Assembly: GCF_037327425.1 (NCBI RefSeq)
Contig: NZ_CP147846.1
Span: forward strand, 4,154,001 to 4,218,000
Origin: Rhodococcus sovatensis
Lineage (GTDB): Bacteria; Actinomycetota; Actinomycetes; Mycobacteriales; Mycobacteriaceae
Reading direction: 5' to 3'
Length of the DNA: 64,000 bases
Under the pieces are notes generated by a model. The model ran no database searches and had not been told where the DNA came from. It worked only from the letters and a program-made list of their open reading frames with translations. Shown piece after piece: positions 8,828 through 17,486 of this stretch (within the stretch, counting starts at the first letter, position 1; every line of letters begins with the position of its first letter). A program made the translations under genes and the position numbers.

Positions 8828-9490
8828 TCATCGTGTGTCCTTCACTGCTCGATGGGCGGGGCGGCCGGAGAAGATACCTGCTGGTAGAGCGGCCTTTCCG
8901 AATGCCGTTGCGCGGAGGGCGGGAATCACTACCGAGTCGATGAGTGCTTCCAGATAGTGGTCGTCGATTTGCAACCCGTTGAGCTGCCGGAGGAGAACGA
9001 CGGAACCAACGACCTCCTCGAACGGGAAGGGATCGATTCCATCGGGTAGTTCGCCGCGGCGAACTGCTGCCTCGATCACAGAGTCCGGAAGCCGGGCACC
9101 GGTCGGGCCAGTGGATCGCTCGATCTCGTCACAAAGCTCGGGATCCTCGAGGCCTGCTTGGAGCAGAAGCAGCGGCATGCGACCGTCTGCAGCAGCCATG
9201 GTCGCCCTCAATCGTCGACAGAGGGCAAGCAGATCACTGCGAAGACTGCCGGTGTCGATGTCGGCACCCGCCCCGTCTCGCGCGGGGCCGGCTTTAACCG
9301 CGGCAATCACCATGTCCCGCTTCGTTTTCCAACGACGATACAGTGTCGCCTTGGATGCGCCTGCTCGGCGTGCGACCCCCTCGAATGTGACACTGTCGTA
9401 GCCACCCTCGCCCAATTGAGCGTTCACGACGTCCAATATCTCGGACTCGCGTTCGTCGTCGCGAGGACGCCCACCGCTGCCGACGACCAT
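8828..9490 (-). CDS. TetR/AcrR family transcriptional regulator
   Basis: A 220-aa regulator with an N-terminal helix-turn-helix (VTFEGVARRAGASKATLYRRW) and a C-terminal TetR ligand-binding domain. The start used gives MVVGSGGRPRDD and normal family length; an upstream extension to 9574 would cover the operator. Its TGA overlaps the ATG of the hydrolase gene (8828-8831), so the regulator comes first in a two-gene operon. A perfect 7-bp inverted repeat just upstream is the likely autoregulatory operator. The ligand is unknown. Loss of the downstream hydrolase to the insertion leaves this regulator without its evident partner. Confidence 0.88.
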   Translation of the reverse strand: MVVGSGGRPRDDERESEILDVVNAQLGEGGYDSVTFEGVARRAGASKATLYRRWKTKRDMVIAAVKAGPARDGAGADIDTGSLRSDLLALCRRLRATMAAADGRMPLLLLQAGLEDPELCDEIERSTGPTGARLPDSVIEAAVRRGELPDGIDPFPFEEVVGSVVLLRQLNGLQIDDHYLEALIDSVVIPALRATAFGKAALPAGIFSGRPAHRAVKDTR

Positions 9491-9509
9491 GTCGGGCTCT
9501 GTTCCTTTT

Positions 9510-9531
9510 CGATACGGCACGGCTCGTATCG
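9510..9531. promoter_or_regulatory. Palindromic operator upstream of the TetR gene
   Basis: CGATACG (9510-9516) and CGTATCG (9525-9531) form a perfect 7-bp inverted repeat with an 8-bp centre, 20 bp upstream of the TetR start codon. Flanking bases extend the symmetry with one mismatch. Spacing and position fit a TetR-family operator. The gap is shared with the divergent molybdopterin oxidoreductase, so that operon might also be controlled from here, but that is speculative. Confidence 0.65.
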
Positions 9532-9649
9532 TAACAGACCTCCCCAGCGGCGCCCGACGCCAAGAACTTGGCACTGAGGATCATCTCGCGCACATCGATT
9601 CGAGCGAGCATTCAAGGACCATCAACCCACGTCCCATGGGGGTCCACAT

Positions 9650-11851
9650 ATGTCGATCGTCTCCGACACACCTGCCAATGCTGTGTCAACACCGCCACTG
9701 GAGCGGTCCGAGCCCGCTGAGTTGACAGTTCTCGGCGCCTGTCCGCAGGACTGTCCGGACTCGTGCGCAATGGTCGTCACCGTCTCCGACGGAGTGGCCA
9801 CCAGTGTCAGCGGCAGCAAGTCGATGCCCTACACCAACGGCGGTCTGTGCGTGAAGGTCGATAACTACCTCGACAAGGTGTACAGCCCCGATCGTCTTCT
9901 GTACCCCATGAAACGGTCCGGCCCCAAGGGAAGTGGCCAATTCGAACAGATCTCGTGGGACGAGGCCATCGCCACGATCGCCGAGAAGTTCACCGCCGTC
10001 AGCGCGGAGTTCGGACCTGAGGCAATCATGCCGTGCAACTACCTCGGAACCCAAGGGATCACCCAGGGCTTGAATGTCGGCGATGCGTTCTTCAACCGGC
10101 TCGGCGCTACCGTCGCCGAGCGCACCTACTGCGATGCAGGCTCCTGCACCGCATACGCGATGACCGTCGGTGACACCGCAGGCGTCGATCCGGAGAGCTT
10201 CGTCCATTCCAAGTTCATCCTCATCTGGGCTTCCAATGTCATGAGCACCAATCTGCATCTCTGGCCGTACATCGCCGAGGCCAAGAAGCGCGGCGCCAAA
10301 GTCGTCGTGGTCGACCCGGTCAAGACGCGCACGGCAAAAGCAGCCAGTCAGTACATCCCGATTCGGCCGGGCACCGACGGCGCGCTCGCGCTGGCCATGA
10401 TGAACGTGATCATCGCGGAGGGACTCACCGACGATGCCTACATCGCCGATCACACGATCGGATACGACGAACTCGTCGAACGTGTCGCCGGATACACGCC
10501 CGAGTGGGCCGCAGACGAGACCGGAATCCCGGTCGACGACATCTACACCCTTGCCCGCGAATACGCGCAGTCCCAACCTTCTGTCATCCGCATCGGCGTA
10601 GCGATCGAGCGGAGTGCCGGTGGCGGACAGTCGGTTCGCGCGATTTCATGCCTGCCAGCGCTTGTCGGGGCGTGGCGACGCCCAGGTGGCGGACTGCTAC
10701 AACTTCCCCTCTGGGCGTTTCCGGTCAACTGGCCGGCGTTCCTGCACACCGAACTGCAGACCCCGGGAACTCGGGTGGTCAACCTGTACCAACTCGGCGA
10801 AGCACTGACTGGCGGCCTCGAACTCGATCCACCGCTGAAGGCGTTGATGGTCTACAACTCCAACCCGGTCGTGGTGTGCCCCGATCAGGATCGGATGATC
10901 GCGGGCCTGTCACGTGAGGACCTGTTCACCGTCGTCAGTGACCACTTCCTCACCGATACCGCAACGTACGCCGACATCGTCCTGCCTGCCACCACCCAGC
11001 TCGAACAGGACGACATCAACTTCTCCTGGGGTCACCTGTTCGTCACATACAACAACAAGTCGATCGAGCCGCGTGGAGAGTCCATACCGAACTCCGAGCT
11101 GTTCCGCCGATTGGCCGCGGCCATGGGCTTCACCGAGCCTGCGTTCACACGCACCGACGAGGAGCTGATCGCCGAGGCATACGACTGGGAATCACCTGCC
11201 ATGGAAGGCATCACCATCGAATCGCTGAAAGAGAAAGGCTGGCAGCGACTCAATCTTCCGGCGCCCGACGAGTATGCGCCGCACGCCGAGGGCAACTTCA
11301 AAACTCCCTCCGGCAAAACCGAATTCGTATCCTCGGCAGCGGCGGGCGGAAACTTCGTACTCCCGCTGTTCCGCCAGGGATCGAACGATCACCAGCCCGG
11401 CCAGCCGGTCGACCCGCTCCCGCACTACATCGCCCCGCGCGAGTCCACTCGTACGAATCCTGCACTCGCCGAAAAGTTTCCACTGAATCTACTGACCCCG
11501 AAATCGCACGCGTACCTCAACTCCAGCTTCGGCAACATCGAAGTACACCGCAAGGTGCAGCGTGAACCCTCGCTTCTGATCAACCCAGTCGATGCAGAGG
11601 CACGCGGCATCGAGTCGGGCGCGCAGGTCCGGGTATTCAACGAGCGTGGTGAGTTCGTCGTCTTAGCCAAGGTGGACAAGTCCGTCATGGCGGGTGTGAC
11701 CGTCTGTTCGATGGGCTACTGGCGGAAGAACTCTCTCTCACTGTCGACGCCGGCATCGCTGAATCCCACTGTCTTCGCCGACCTCGGCAACGCCCCCACC
11801 TTCTCGGACACACTCGTCGAGGTCGCTCTGGTCGAGGGAGTCCTCGCATGA
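9650..11851 (+). CDS. Molybdopterin oxidoreductase (DMSO reductase family) with N-terminal 4Fe-4S site
   Basis: This 733-aa protein starts its conserved part with CPQDCPDSC and a fourth Cys in GGLC, the N-terminal 4Fe-4S motif of bis-MGD enzymes. The molybdopterin oxidoreductase domain follows (ISWDEAI at about 104, VVVDPVKTRTA near 220) and the molydopterin dinucleotide-binding domain forms the C-terminus (LLTPKSHAYLNS). No twin-arginine signal is visible, so it is probably cytoplasmic. It is immediately followed by an overlapping ferredoxin gene and then a ferredoxin reductase, which suggests NAD(P)H electrons flow through both proteins to or from this enzyme. The substrate is unknown. moaA and moeA lie 2.5 kb downstream. 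Confidence 0.88.
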   Translation: MSIVSDTPANAVSTPPLERSEPAELTVLGACPQDCPDSCAMVVTVSDGVATSVSGSKSMPYTNGGLCVKVDNYLDKVYSPDRLLYPMKRSGPKGSGQFEQISWDEAIATIAEKFTAVSAEFGPEAIMPCNYLGTQGITQGLNVGDAFFNRLGATVAERTYCDAGSCTAYAMTVGDTAGVDPESFVHSKFILIWASNVMSTNLHLWPYIAEAKKRGAKVVVVDPVKTRTAKAASQYIPIRPGTDGALALAMMNVIIAEGLTDDAYIADHTIGYDELVERVAGYTPEWAADETGIPVDDIYTLAREYAQSQPSVIRIGVAIERSAGGGQSVRAISCLPALVGAWRRPGGGLLQLPLWAFPVNWPAFLHTELQTPGTRVVNLYQLGEALTGGLELDPPLKALMVYNSNPVVVCPDQDRMIAGLSREDLFTVVSDHFLTDTATYADIVLPATTQLEQDDINFSWGHLFVTYNNKSIEPRGESIPNSELFRRLAAAMGFTEPAFTRTDEELIAEAYDWESPAMEGITIESLKEKGWQRLNLPAPDEYAPHAEGNFKTPSGKTEFVSSAAAGGNFVLPLFRQGSNDHQPGQPVDPLPHYIAPRESTRTNPALAEKFPLNLLTPKSHAYLNSSFGNIEVHRKVQREPSLLINPVDAEARGIESGAQVRVFNERGEFVVLAKVDKSVMAGVTVCSMGYWRKNSLSLSTPASLNPTVFADLGNAPTFSDTLVEVALVEGVLA

Positions 11852-12168
11852 GCTATGTCGTGACCGACGCCTGTGTCGACGAACTCGACAAGTCCTGCGT
11901 CGAAGAATGCCCCGTCGATTGCATCTACGAGGGCGCCCGCATGGTGTACATCAACCCCGACGAGTGCGTCGACTGCGGCAAGTGCGTTCCAGCGTGCCCC
12001 AACGACGCGATCTATTGGGAGCACAAGCTACCGGAGGACAAGAGCGTGTTCGTCGACATTGCGACCGTGTTCTTCGACGAAACCGAAGCATCAGGAGGCG
12101 CAGAGGATTTCAGACCGATCGGCCGAGATCACCCGACGATTGCGGAGATGAGTACCGGTGAAAACTGA
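11848..12168 (+). CDS. fdxA: Ferredoxin, 7Fe type
   Basis: The 106-aa protein has the FdxA layout. An N-terminal Cys set (C9, C17, C21, C25 in ACVDELDKSC and EECPVDC) and a second set CVDCGKCVPACP bind a [3Fe-4S] and a [4Fe-4S] cluster. The C-terminal ~50 residues are the usual FdxA extension. Its ATG overlaps the stop of the molybdopterin oxidoreductase by four bases, and its own 3' end overlaps the next gene by 11 bases. It is therefore almost certainly the dedicated electron carrier between those two enzymes. The name refers to family type, not to a proven orthologue. Confidence 0.9.
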   Translation: MSYVVTDACVDELDKSCVEECPVDCIYEGARMVYINPDECVDCGKCVPACPNDAIYWEHKLPEDKSVFVDIATVFFDETEASGGAEDFRPIGRDHPTIAEMSTGEN

Positions 12169-13147
12169 TCCGATCGACATCGACTGCGACCTCATCATCG
12201 TCGGCGCTGGACCGGTAGGGCTCTACGGCGCCTACTACGCGGGATTCCGCGGGATGCGGGTGGCCGTCATCGACGCCCTCCCACATCCCGGCGGCCAAAT
12301 GACTGCCCTCTATCCCGAAAAGCTCGTCTTCGACGTCGCCGGATATCCCGCAGTCCGCGCGCAGAGCCTCGTCGATGCGTTGGTGGAACAGGCATCGCAG
12401 GCGGACCCCGTCTACCTGATGGAGCACGTCGCGATGACGGCCGTCGAAAGCGACGAGCACGTGGTGGTGACGACGGACCGCGACGCCACCGTCACCGGAA
12501 AGGCCATGTTGATCGCGGCGGGCATCGGCAAGTTCACGCCGCGCCCGCTGCCGGCTGGATCGGAGTTCCTCGAACGCGGACTGCGATACTTCGTTCCCCG
12601 CCTCGACGATCTGGCCGGACACGACGTGCTGGTCGTCGGCGGCGGTGATTCGGCGGTGGACTGGGCGCTGAGCCTCGAGCCCGTCGCGGCTTCGGTTTCT
12701 CTCGTCCACCGACGGCACAGCTTTCGCGCACACGAGCACAGCCTGAAGCTGCTCGAGGATTCCTCGGTCTCGGTCCTGACCCCCTTCGAGGTACAGCAGA
12801 TATCAGGCGAAGACACGGCCCGATCGGTCACCATCGTGGAGGCCGACACCGGCGAGGCCCGAGAGTTGCCTGCTACCAGCGTGGTGGCAGCGCTGGGATT
12901 CAAGGCAGCGCTGGGCCCGATCGGAACCTGGGGTTTGGACAAACACGGACGCGACATCGCGATCGATCGTTCCATGCGCACCAACCGATCCCGAGTGTTC
13001 GCCGCCGGTGATGTTGCCGGACACGACAACAAGGTCAAACTCATTGCGGTGGGCTTCGCAGAAGCGGCCGTGGCAGTCAATCACATTGCAGCTCTGATCA
13101 ATTCCGGCGAGCAGGTCACACCCGGACATTCCAGCGACCAGGTCTGA
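12158..13147 (+). CDS. NAD(P)/FAD-dependent oxidoreductase, TrxR-like ferredoxin reductase
   Basis: The 329-aa protein begins at a GTG inside the end of the ferredoxin gene. It has an FAD motif GAGPVGLYGAYYAG near residue 15, PGGQMTALYPEK typical of type 2 ferredoxin-NADP reductases (YumC-like), a second dinucleotide fold GGGDSAVDWA for NAD(P), and the C-terminal AAGDVAGHDNKVKLI FAD-binding stretch. No redox-active CxxC pair is present, which separates it from thioredoxin reductase. It most likely couples NAD(P)H to the upstream ferredoxin. Its stop lies seven bases from the stop of the convergent AraC gene. Confidence 0.9.
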   Translation: MKTDPIDIDCDLIIVGAGPVGLYGAYYAGFRGMRVAVIDALPHPGGQMTALYPEKLVFDVAGYPAVRAQSLVDALVEQASQADPVYLMEHVAMTAVESDEHVVVTTDRDATVTGKAMLIAAGIGKFTPRPLPAGSEFLERGLRYFVPRLDDLAGHDVLVVGGGDSAVDWALSLEPVAASVSLVHRRHSFRAHEHSLKLLEDSSVSVLTPFEVQQISGEDTARSVTIVEADTGEARELPATSVVAALGFKAALGPIGTWGLDKHGRDIAIDRSMRTNRSRVFAAGDVAGHDNKVKLIAVGFAEAAVAVNHIAALINSGEQVTPGHSSDQV

Positions 13148-13153
13148 TCCGCT

Positions 13154-14167
13154 TCACTCCTGGTCGCTGGGCCGTTGAGGTCGGGTGACGGCGTGGACGT
13201 CACCCGACCGCTCCGCCGCTGCGGCGCGGTACTGCCTCGGGCTGACGCCGTACTGTTCTTTGAACGCTCTACTGAAGACCGTGAGATCGGTGAAGCCCCA
13301 ACGCCGCGCGATCTGTCCGAGAGATCGGTCGACGGCCACGCTGGCGATGATGTCGCGGCGGCACTTCTCCAGTCGGCGCACACGGATCGACCGAGAGAAC
13401 GTCGTTCGACTCTCTGCGAACAATCGGTGCAGTTGCCGAGTGGATATGAGCATTGCGGTAGCGATCGCGGTCGGGGACAAGTCGGGGTCGGCGAGGTTAT
13501 CCTCGATGAACCGGTCGATTTCGGGCATCAGACTGCGGCCGCTTGCAGCGGGAGCAGAGCCCAGAGTGGTACGCGCGATGACGCTGACCAGGTCGCCCAC
13601 CTCGTCGGCGACCGCACACGCTCCGCCCGAGTCGAAAGCCGATCGCGCGGTCGCCAGGTCATGGAGGAACCGGCCCAACACGCCGCTCATTCCGCTGCGA
13701 CCGTCGAACCGCACCGCGGTGAGCCCAGCCGCTTCGTGCTCGGTGAGCGAAATCAACGTCCGCGGCCACGTGAAGACCTCCAACGACCACTGATCGTCGT
13801 TGGGATCACCGTTGACGATCCAATCGAACGGGCGAGAGGTGTCGTAGATAGCGAAATCACCTCGGCCGAGCACACATTCGCGATCATCCTGACGGACGAT
13901 GGCCTCACCCCTCCGGATCAACCCGAGCTGCAGGAAGTCGCGACCGTCGGAGCCGATCAACGTGCTGTTGCGTTCGATCCGCTGGCTGGTCGCATCGACG
14001 CAGGAGACCTGAAGGTGTGCAATCGACTGTGAACGCACCGACCCGGTGAAGCGACTGTCCCCGATATCTGCAACGTCGAGCGCGACGAAATGCTCTTGCA
14101 GCATATCGGCCCAGTCGACAGCGCTGGTCGTACGAGCCGGCAGGGCAAACCCAGATCGGTTCAGCAT
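13154..14167 (-). CDS. AraC family transcriptional regulator
   Basis: A 337-aa regulator. Residues about 1-200 match the cupin-like AraC-binding domain of AlkR/NhaR-type activators, and the C-terminal ~100 residues hold two helix-turn-helix units (SPTAIATAMLISTRQLHRLF and LGQIARRWGFTDLTVFSRAF). The start has a strong ribosome site (GAGAGGAGGA). It converges on the ferredoxin-reductase module with a 7-bp gap and diverges from moaA. It may control either neighbour. The inducer is unknown. Confidence 0.88.
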   Translation of the reverse strand: MLNRSGFALPARTTSAVDWADMLQEHFVALDVADIGDSRFTGSVRSQSIAHLQVSCVDATSQRIERNSTLIGSDGRDFLQLGLIRRGEAIVRQDDRECVLGRGDFAIYDTSRPFDWIVNGDPNDDQWSLEVFTWPRTLISLTEHEAAGLTAVRFDGRSGMSGVLGRFLHDLATARSAFDSGGACAVADEVGDLVSVIARTTLGSAPAASGRSLMPEIDRFIEDNLADPDLSPTAIATAMLISTRQLHRLFAESRTTFSRSIRVRRLEKCRRDIIASVAVDRSLGQIARRWGFTDLTVFSRAFKEQYGVSPRQYRAAAAERSGDVHAVTRPQRPSDQE

Positions 14168-14367
14168 GGATTTCCTCCTCTCGGTAGAACATATCCCCGA
14201 TTATTTCGCCGATGTTGAGAAATCGTGACGCCGTGGAGAATTTGTCGGTCTGGCTGATCCGGCCGGACTCGGTGGTCGCCGGGAGTCAACTATTGGTCGC
14301 TGCACGCCAACCCGACACGGACCGCGACCCGCATTGTTGGTCTCATGGCCAAACCCGACGGTGCCCT

Positions 14368-15381
14368 ATGACCGCCCTCCTCGACGCCAGGGGACGTCCA
14401 CTACGCGATCTGCGGATCTCGCTGACGGACCGGTGCAACTTTCGGTGCGTCTACTGCATGCCGCGGGAGATGTTCGGCCCTGACCATGCGTTCCTCCCCA
14501 CCGAGCACCTGCTCAGCTTCGACGAGATCGAACGGGTGACTCGTGCGGCGATGCGTCTCGGTGTGCGCAAAGTGCGATTGACCGGTGGTGAACCGCTACT
14601 GCGCGACGGGGTCGATGCCCTGATCTCCTCACTGAAGTCTCTCGACGGTCTCGAGGTCGCGATGACGACCAATGGTGCGCTGCTCGGTACACACGCCGAT
14701 GGCCTCGCCCGCGCAGGACTTGATCGGGTCACCGTGAGTCTCGATTCCACCGATCCCGAGACTTTTCGCCGAATGAGTGACACCAGAGTTCCGGTGAAGC
14801 GGGTGCTCGACGGCATCGAATCTGCGACGACCGCCGGCCTGGGTCCAGTCAAGGTCAACGTCGTCGTGCGGCGCGGCGTGAACGACGCCTCGGTGCTCGA
14901 CCTGGCTCGCACGTTCCGTGACTCGCCGGTGACGGTCCGATTCATCGAGTACATGGATGTCGGATCCACAAATCGATGGCAGCTCGATCAGGTGATCGGC
15001 GCAGCGGAAATAGCGTCGACGATCGATGCTGTGTACCCACTCGAACCACTGCCCCCGCGGTACGACGGTGAGGTCGCGCGGCGGTACCGCTACCGCGACG
15101 GCGGCGGCGAAATCGGGATCATCGCTTCGGTCACCCGTCCGTTCTGTGGCGATTGCACACGCGCCCGGTTGTCGGCCGACGGACAGATCTACACATGTCT
15201 GTTCGCCGGATCAGGTACCGACCTGAGGGGCCTGATGCGGTCCGGTGCCGACGACGCAACCGTCGAAGACACCCTGCGGCGTCTCTGGTCCGTGCGAGTG
15301 GACCGCTACTCGGAACTGCGATCGCGATCCGACGGTCCGTCGCGAGGCGAGAAGGTCGAAATGTCCTACATTGGAGGGTGA
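14368..15381 (+). CDS. moaA: GTP 3',8-cyclase MoaA
   Basis: A 337-aa radical-SAM enzyme for the first step of molybdenum cofactor synthesis, the rearrangement of GTP to 3',8-cyclo-GTP. The SAM cluster motif is CNFRCVYC near residue 26. The C-terminal second cluster has FCGDCTRARLS and a later CLF Cys, and the protein ends in the conserved GG tail. The chosen ATG gives MTALLDARGRPL; a longer frame to 14212 adds 52 residues not expected in the family. moeA starts at the next base after the stop. Cofactor supply to the two molybdenum enzymes in this region is the obvious role. Confidence 0.95.
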   Translation: MTALLDARGRPLRDLRISLTDRCNFRCVYCMPREMFGPDHAFLPTEHLLSFDEIERVTRAAMRLGVRKVRLTGGEPLLRDGVDALISSLKSLDGLEVAMTTNGALLGTHADGLARAGLDRVTVSLDSTDPETFRRMSDTRVPVKRVLDGIESATTAGLGPVKVNVVVRRGVNDASVLDLARTFRDSPVTVRFIEYMDVGSTNRWQLDQVIGAAEIASTIDAVYPLEPLPPRYDGEVARRYRYRDGGGEIGIIASVTRPFCGDCTRARLSADGQIYTCLFAGSGTDLRGLMRSGADDATVEDTLRRLWSVRVDRYSELRSRSDGPSRGEKVEMSYIGG

Positions 15382-16578
15382 ATGAGATCGATAGCCGAAC
15401 ACCGTCGACGGATCGAGGCGCTCGGTATCACCGCTCGGTCGCGCTCCGTCGACCTGACCGCCGCGATAGGAGCTGTGCTCGGCGAGGCAGTGCGAACGTC
15501 CGGGCCGCTTCCGGCATTCGACGTCGCCGCCGTCGACGGATTCGCTGTTCGTCAGGGTGACCTCGGCGTCGACGCCGAGCTGTCGGTACCGGGAACGTGC
15601 GTTGCCGGCCCGATCGCGACGGCGATCTCGGTGTCACCGGGCCAGGCCGTGCAGATCATGACGGGTGCCCCTGTGCCACCGGGCGCCGACACTGTCGTAC
15701 CGGTCGAGGACACCAGTGGTTTCGTCGACAATTTTGCAACTGCTCGGGTGCGAATCCGAACCTCACCGAAGCGGGGCGCGAACATTCGTGCACGCGCTAG
15801 CGACATCGGTGCACACGAGATCCTCCTTCACGCGGGAACAACGCTGTCTCACAACCACATCGGTGCACTATCCGCGCTCGGACTGACCCGAGTCCAGATC
15901 CGATCCTGCCTGCGGGTTGCAGTCGTCCCCACCGGAAACGAACTGGTTCGGCCGGGCGAACCGCTACTGCCCGGACAGATCCACGAGTCGAACGCTCCCA
16001 TGATCGTCGCCGACCTGGCACGGTGCGGAGCAGAGGTCCGTCGCGAGGACGTCGTGGGCGACGACGTCGAATCGCTGCGCGCGACACCCGGCCGATGTGC
16101 CGACTGGGCAGACCTCATCGTCACCACAGGCGGAGTCAGCGCCGGCACCGAGGATGTGGTTCGGTCGGCGCTCGACGACGGGCATGCGGAGTTCGTGTCG
16201 GTTGCGATGAAACCTGGAAAACCCCAGGGAGCAGGCCGCTTCGACGGCGTTCCGATCATTTCCCTGCCGGGCAACCCGGTGGCCGCATTCGTGTCCTACG
16301 AACTGTTCGTCCGCCCGTTCGTCCGGGGCGCGCTGGGCTGCGACACCGTCGACCGCCCGACCTCTGAGGTGGTGCTGGACTCCCCCACGATCGCCGGGCG
16401 CCCAGGAATGATGCAGTTCCGCCTCGGCCGGCGTCTTGGTTCGCGCGTCGTCGTCTCAGGGTCGGCGTCCTCGGGCTCGATCAGTTCGATGGCGTCGAGT
16501 GACTGTCTCATCGCTGTCGGCGAAGGCGGCGCCACGCGCGGCTCGGCGGCAACGGTGTGGATGACGGGTGTCGGCTGA
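15382..16578 (+). CDS. moeA: Molybdopterin molybdenumtransferase MoeA
   Basis: A 398-aa protein that inserts molybdate into adenylylated molybdopterin. Family signatures are seen in order: PAFDVAAVDGFAV, IMTGAPVPPGADTVVPVED, the MoCF-fold motif TTGGVSAGTEDVV and the SLPGNPVAAFVSYELF loop, with a small C-terminal beta domain. It directly abuts moaA with no spacer, so the pair is one transcriptional unit. A perfect 17-bp hairpin begins 15 bp after the stop. moaB/C/D/E are not in the window. Confidence 0.95.
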   Translation: MRSIAEHRRRIEALGITARSRSVDLTAAIGAVLGEAVRTSGPLPAFDVAAVDGFAVRQGDLGVDAELSVPGTCVAGPIATAISVSPGQAVQIMTGAPVPPGADTVVPVEDTSGFVDNFATARVRIRTSPKRGANIRARASDIGAHEILLHAGTTLSHNHIGALSALGLTRVQIRSCLRVAVVPTGNELVRPGEPLLPGQIHESNAPMIVADLARCGAEVRREDVVGDDVESLRATPGRCADWADLIVTTGGVSAGTEDVVRSALDDGHAEFVSVAMKPGKPQGAGRFDGVPIISLPGNPVAAFVSYELFVRPFVRGALGCDTVDRPTSEVVLDSPTIAGRPGMMQFRLGRRLGSRVVVSGSASSGSISSMASSDCLIAVGEGGATRGSAATVWMTGVG

Positions 16579-16593
16579 GACGCGTGCGAAACA

Positions 16594-16630
16594 GCGACAG
16601 CGGCTATGCCGTGGGCATAGCCGCTGTCGC
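16594..16630. terminator. Perfect 17-bp hairpin between moeA and tRNA-Thr
   Basis: Arms 16594-16610 and 16614-16630 are perfectly complementary with a 3-base loop. There is no T-run on either side, so it resembles the stem-only terminators common in actinobacteria. It lies between the moeA stop and the 3' end of the convergent tRNA gene and could end transcription from both directions. Confidence 0.7.
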
Positions 16631-16641
16631 GGGCCTAACTG

Positions 16642-16714
16642 AGCCGCCTAAGAGAATCGAACTCTTGACCTTTTCATTACGAGTGAAATGCTCTACCGAC
16701 TGAGCTAAGGCGGC
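16642..16714 (-). tRNA. tRNA-Thr (anticodon CGT)
   Basis: The minus strand folds as a full cloverleaf of 73 nt. The acceptor is GCCGCCT paired with AGGCGGC. The D arm contains GCTC/GAGC, the anticodon stem is TTTCA/TGAAA around the loop CTCGTAA (anticodon CGT, reading ACG), and the T arm is AAGAG-TTCGATT-CTCTT. CCA is not encoded. Confidence 0.95.
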
Positions 16715-16780
16715 GTGCCTTTCGGCGTTGATGAGTCTAACGGAGCCTCCCATCGAAACTGAAATCGCCCACCCCGGGGC

Positions 16781-17476
16781 TCAGGCTGTGATGGCCAACC
16801 CCTCGACCGGACCTGCAAGAACCGACTTGAAGTACCTGGTCACGTCGTCGGCGAGCACTTCCGTCTCACCCGATTCGACGGCGTCGACGATGGCCTTTGC
16901 GACATCCTTCGGGTCGTTCTTCGGCACGTCCAGCTCTGCGATCATGTCGGTGTCGGTGTACCCGAGGTGGACACCGGTGACGAGGGTGCCCTGGGGCGCG
17001 AGTTCGAGCCTCAGGGAGTTCGTCGCAGACCACAGCGCAGCCTTCGACGCTCCGTAGCCGCCTGCTCCACTGACCCAGGACAGCACCGAGTGGACATCGA
17101 CCAACGCGCCGCCACCGTTGCGAGCGAGTATCGGCGCGAATGCCTGAACGATCCGCAATGCGCCGAAGAAGTTGGTCTCGAAAATTGCGCGGACATCCTC
17201 GATCGACGAGTCCAGCAACGGACCAGCCCCGGGAGCACCTGCATTGTTGACGACGATAGCTACATCGCTCAGCTCCTCGGCAAGTGCAGCAACGGAATCC
17301 GAGTCATCGACGTCAAGTGCCTTTGCCACTACTCGCGGGTCATCCGACGCCTTGGGCACCCGAGCCGTCGCGTAGATCGTCGCGGCACCGCGTGCCAGCA
17401 ACTCGTCGACGATCGACTTCCCCAATCCACGCTGCCCGCCGGTCACCAGCACCACTGCACCCTCGATTGCCACCAT
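16781..17476 (-). CDS. Short-chain dehydrogenase/reductase
   Basis: A 231-aa classical SDR. The cofactor loop TGGQRGLG is at residues 12-19, followed by NNAG near 78, a catalytic Ser in VHSVLSWVSG and YGASK with catalytic Tyr and Lys. The Rossmann loop pattern suits NAD(P)H. Substrate is unknown. It is divergent from a CGNR-type regulator, and the gap holds repeated operator-like sites, so the regulator probably controls this gene. Confidence 0.9.
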   Translation of the reverse strand: MVAIEGAVVLVTGGQRGLGKSIVDELLARGAATIYATARVPKASDDPRVVAKALDVDDSDSVAALAEELSDVAIVVNNAGAPGAGPLLDSSIEDVRAIFETNFFGALRIVQAFAPILARNGGGALVDVHSVLSWVSGAGGYGASKAALWSATNSLRLELAPQGTLVTGVHLGYTDTDMIAELDVPKNDPKDVAKAIVDAVESGETEVLADDVTRYFKSVLAGPVEGLAITA

Positions 17477-17486
17477 GAAACTCTCC

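Larger units (their letters stand above)
6923..8831 (-). pseudogene. Alpha/beta hydrolase (haloalkanoate dehalogenase/epoxide hydrolase-like), split by an insertion sequence
   Basis: The N-terminal half (8499-8831, 111 aa) carries the HGFPQTHFMW oxyanion region and ends at the nucleophile elbow GHDRGA. The C-terminal half (6923-7510) continues with a region ending in AGHFMAEEKP, where His is the catalytic base. Removing the insertion plus one CTAG joins the halves in frame as GHDRGALVGVRAG and gives an intact 306-aa protein of normal length for the family. Asp as nucleophile fits fluoroacetate dehalogenase/epoxide-hydrolase relatives. Its ATG overlaps the stop of the upstream TetR gene, so the regulator and hydrolase formed an operon. 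In this sequence the gene cannot make a full product. Confidence 0.92.

Noticed and set aside
14212..14367. Possible molybdenum-cofactor riboswitch before moaA
   Set aside because: Position is right and short paired segments exist, but I could not match the conserved core by eye. A cmsearch with the Moco_RNA_motif model would decide.
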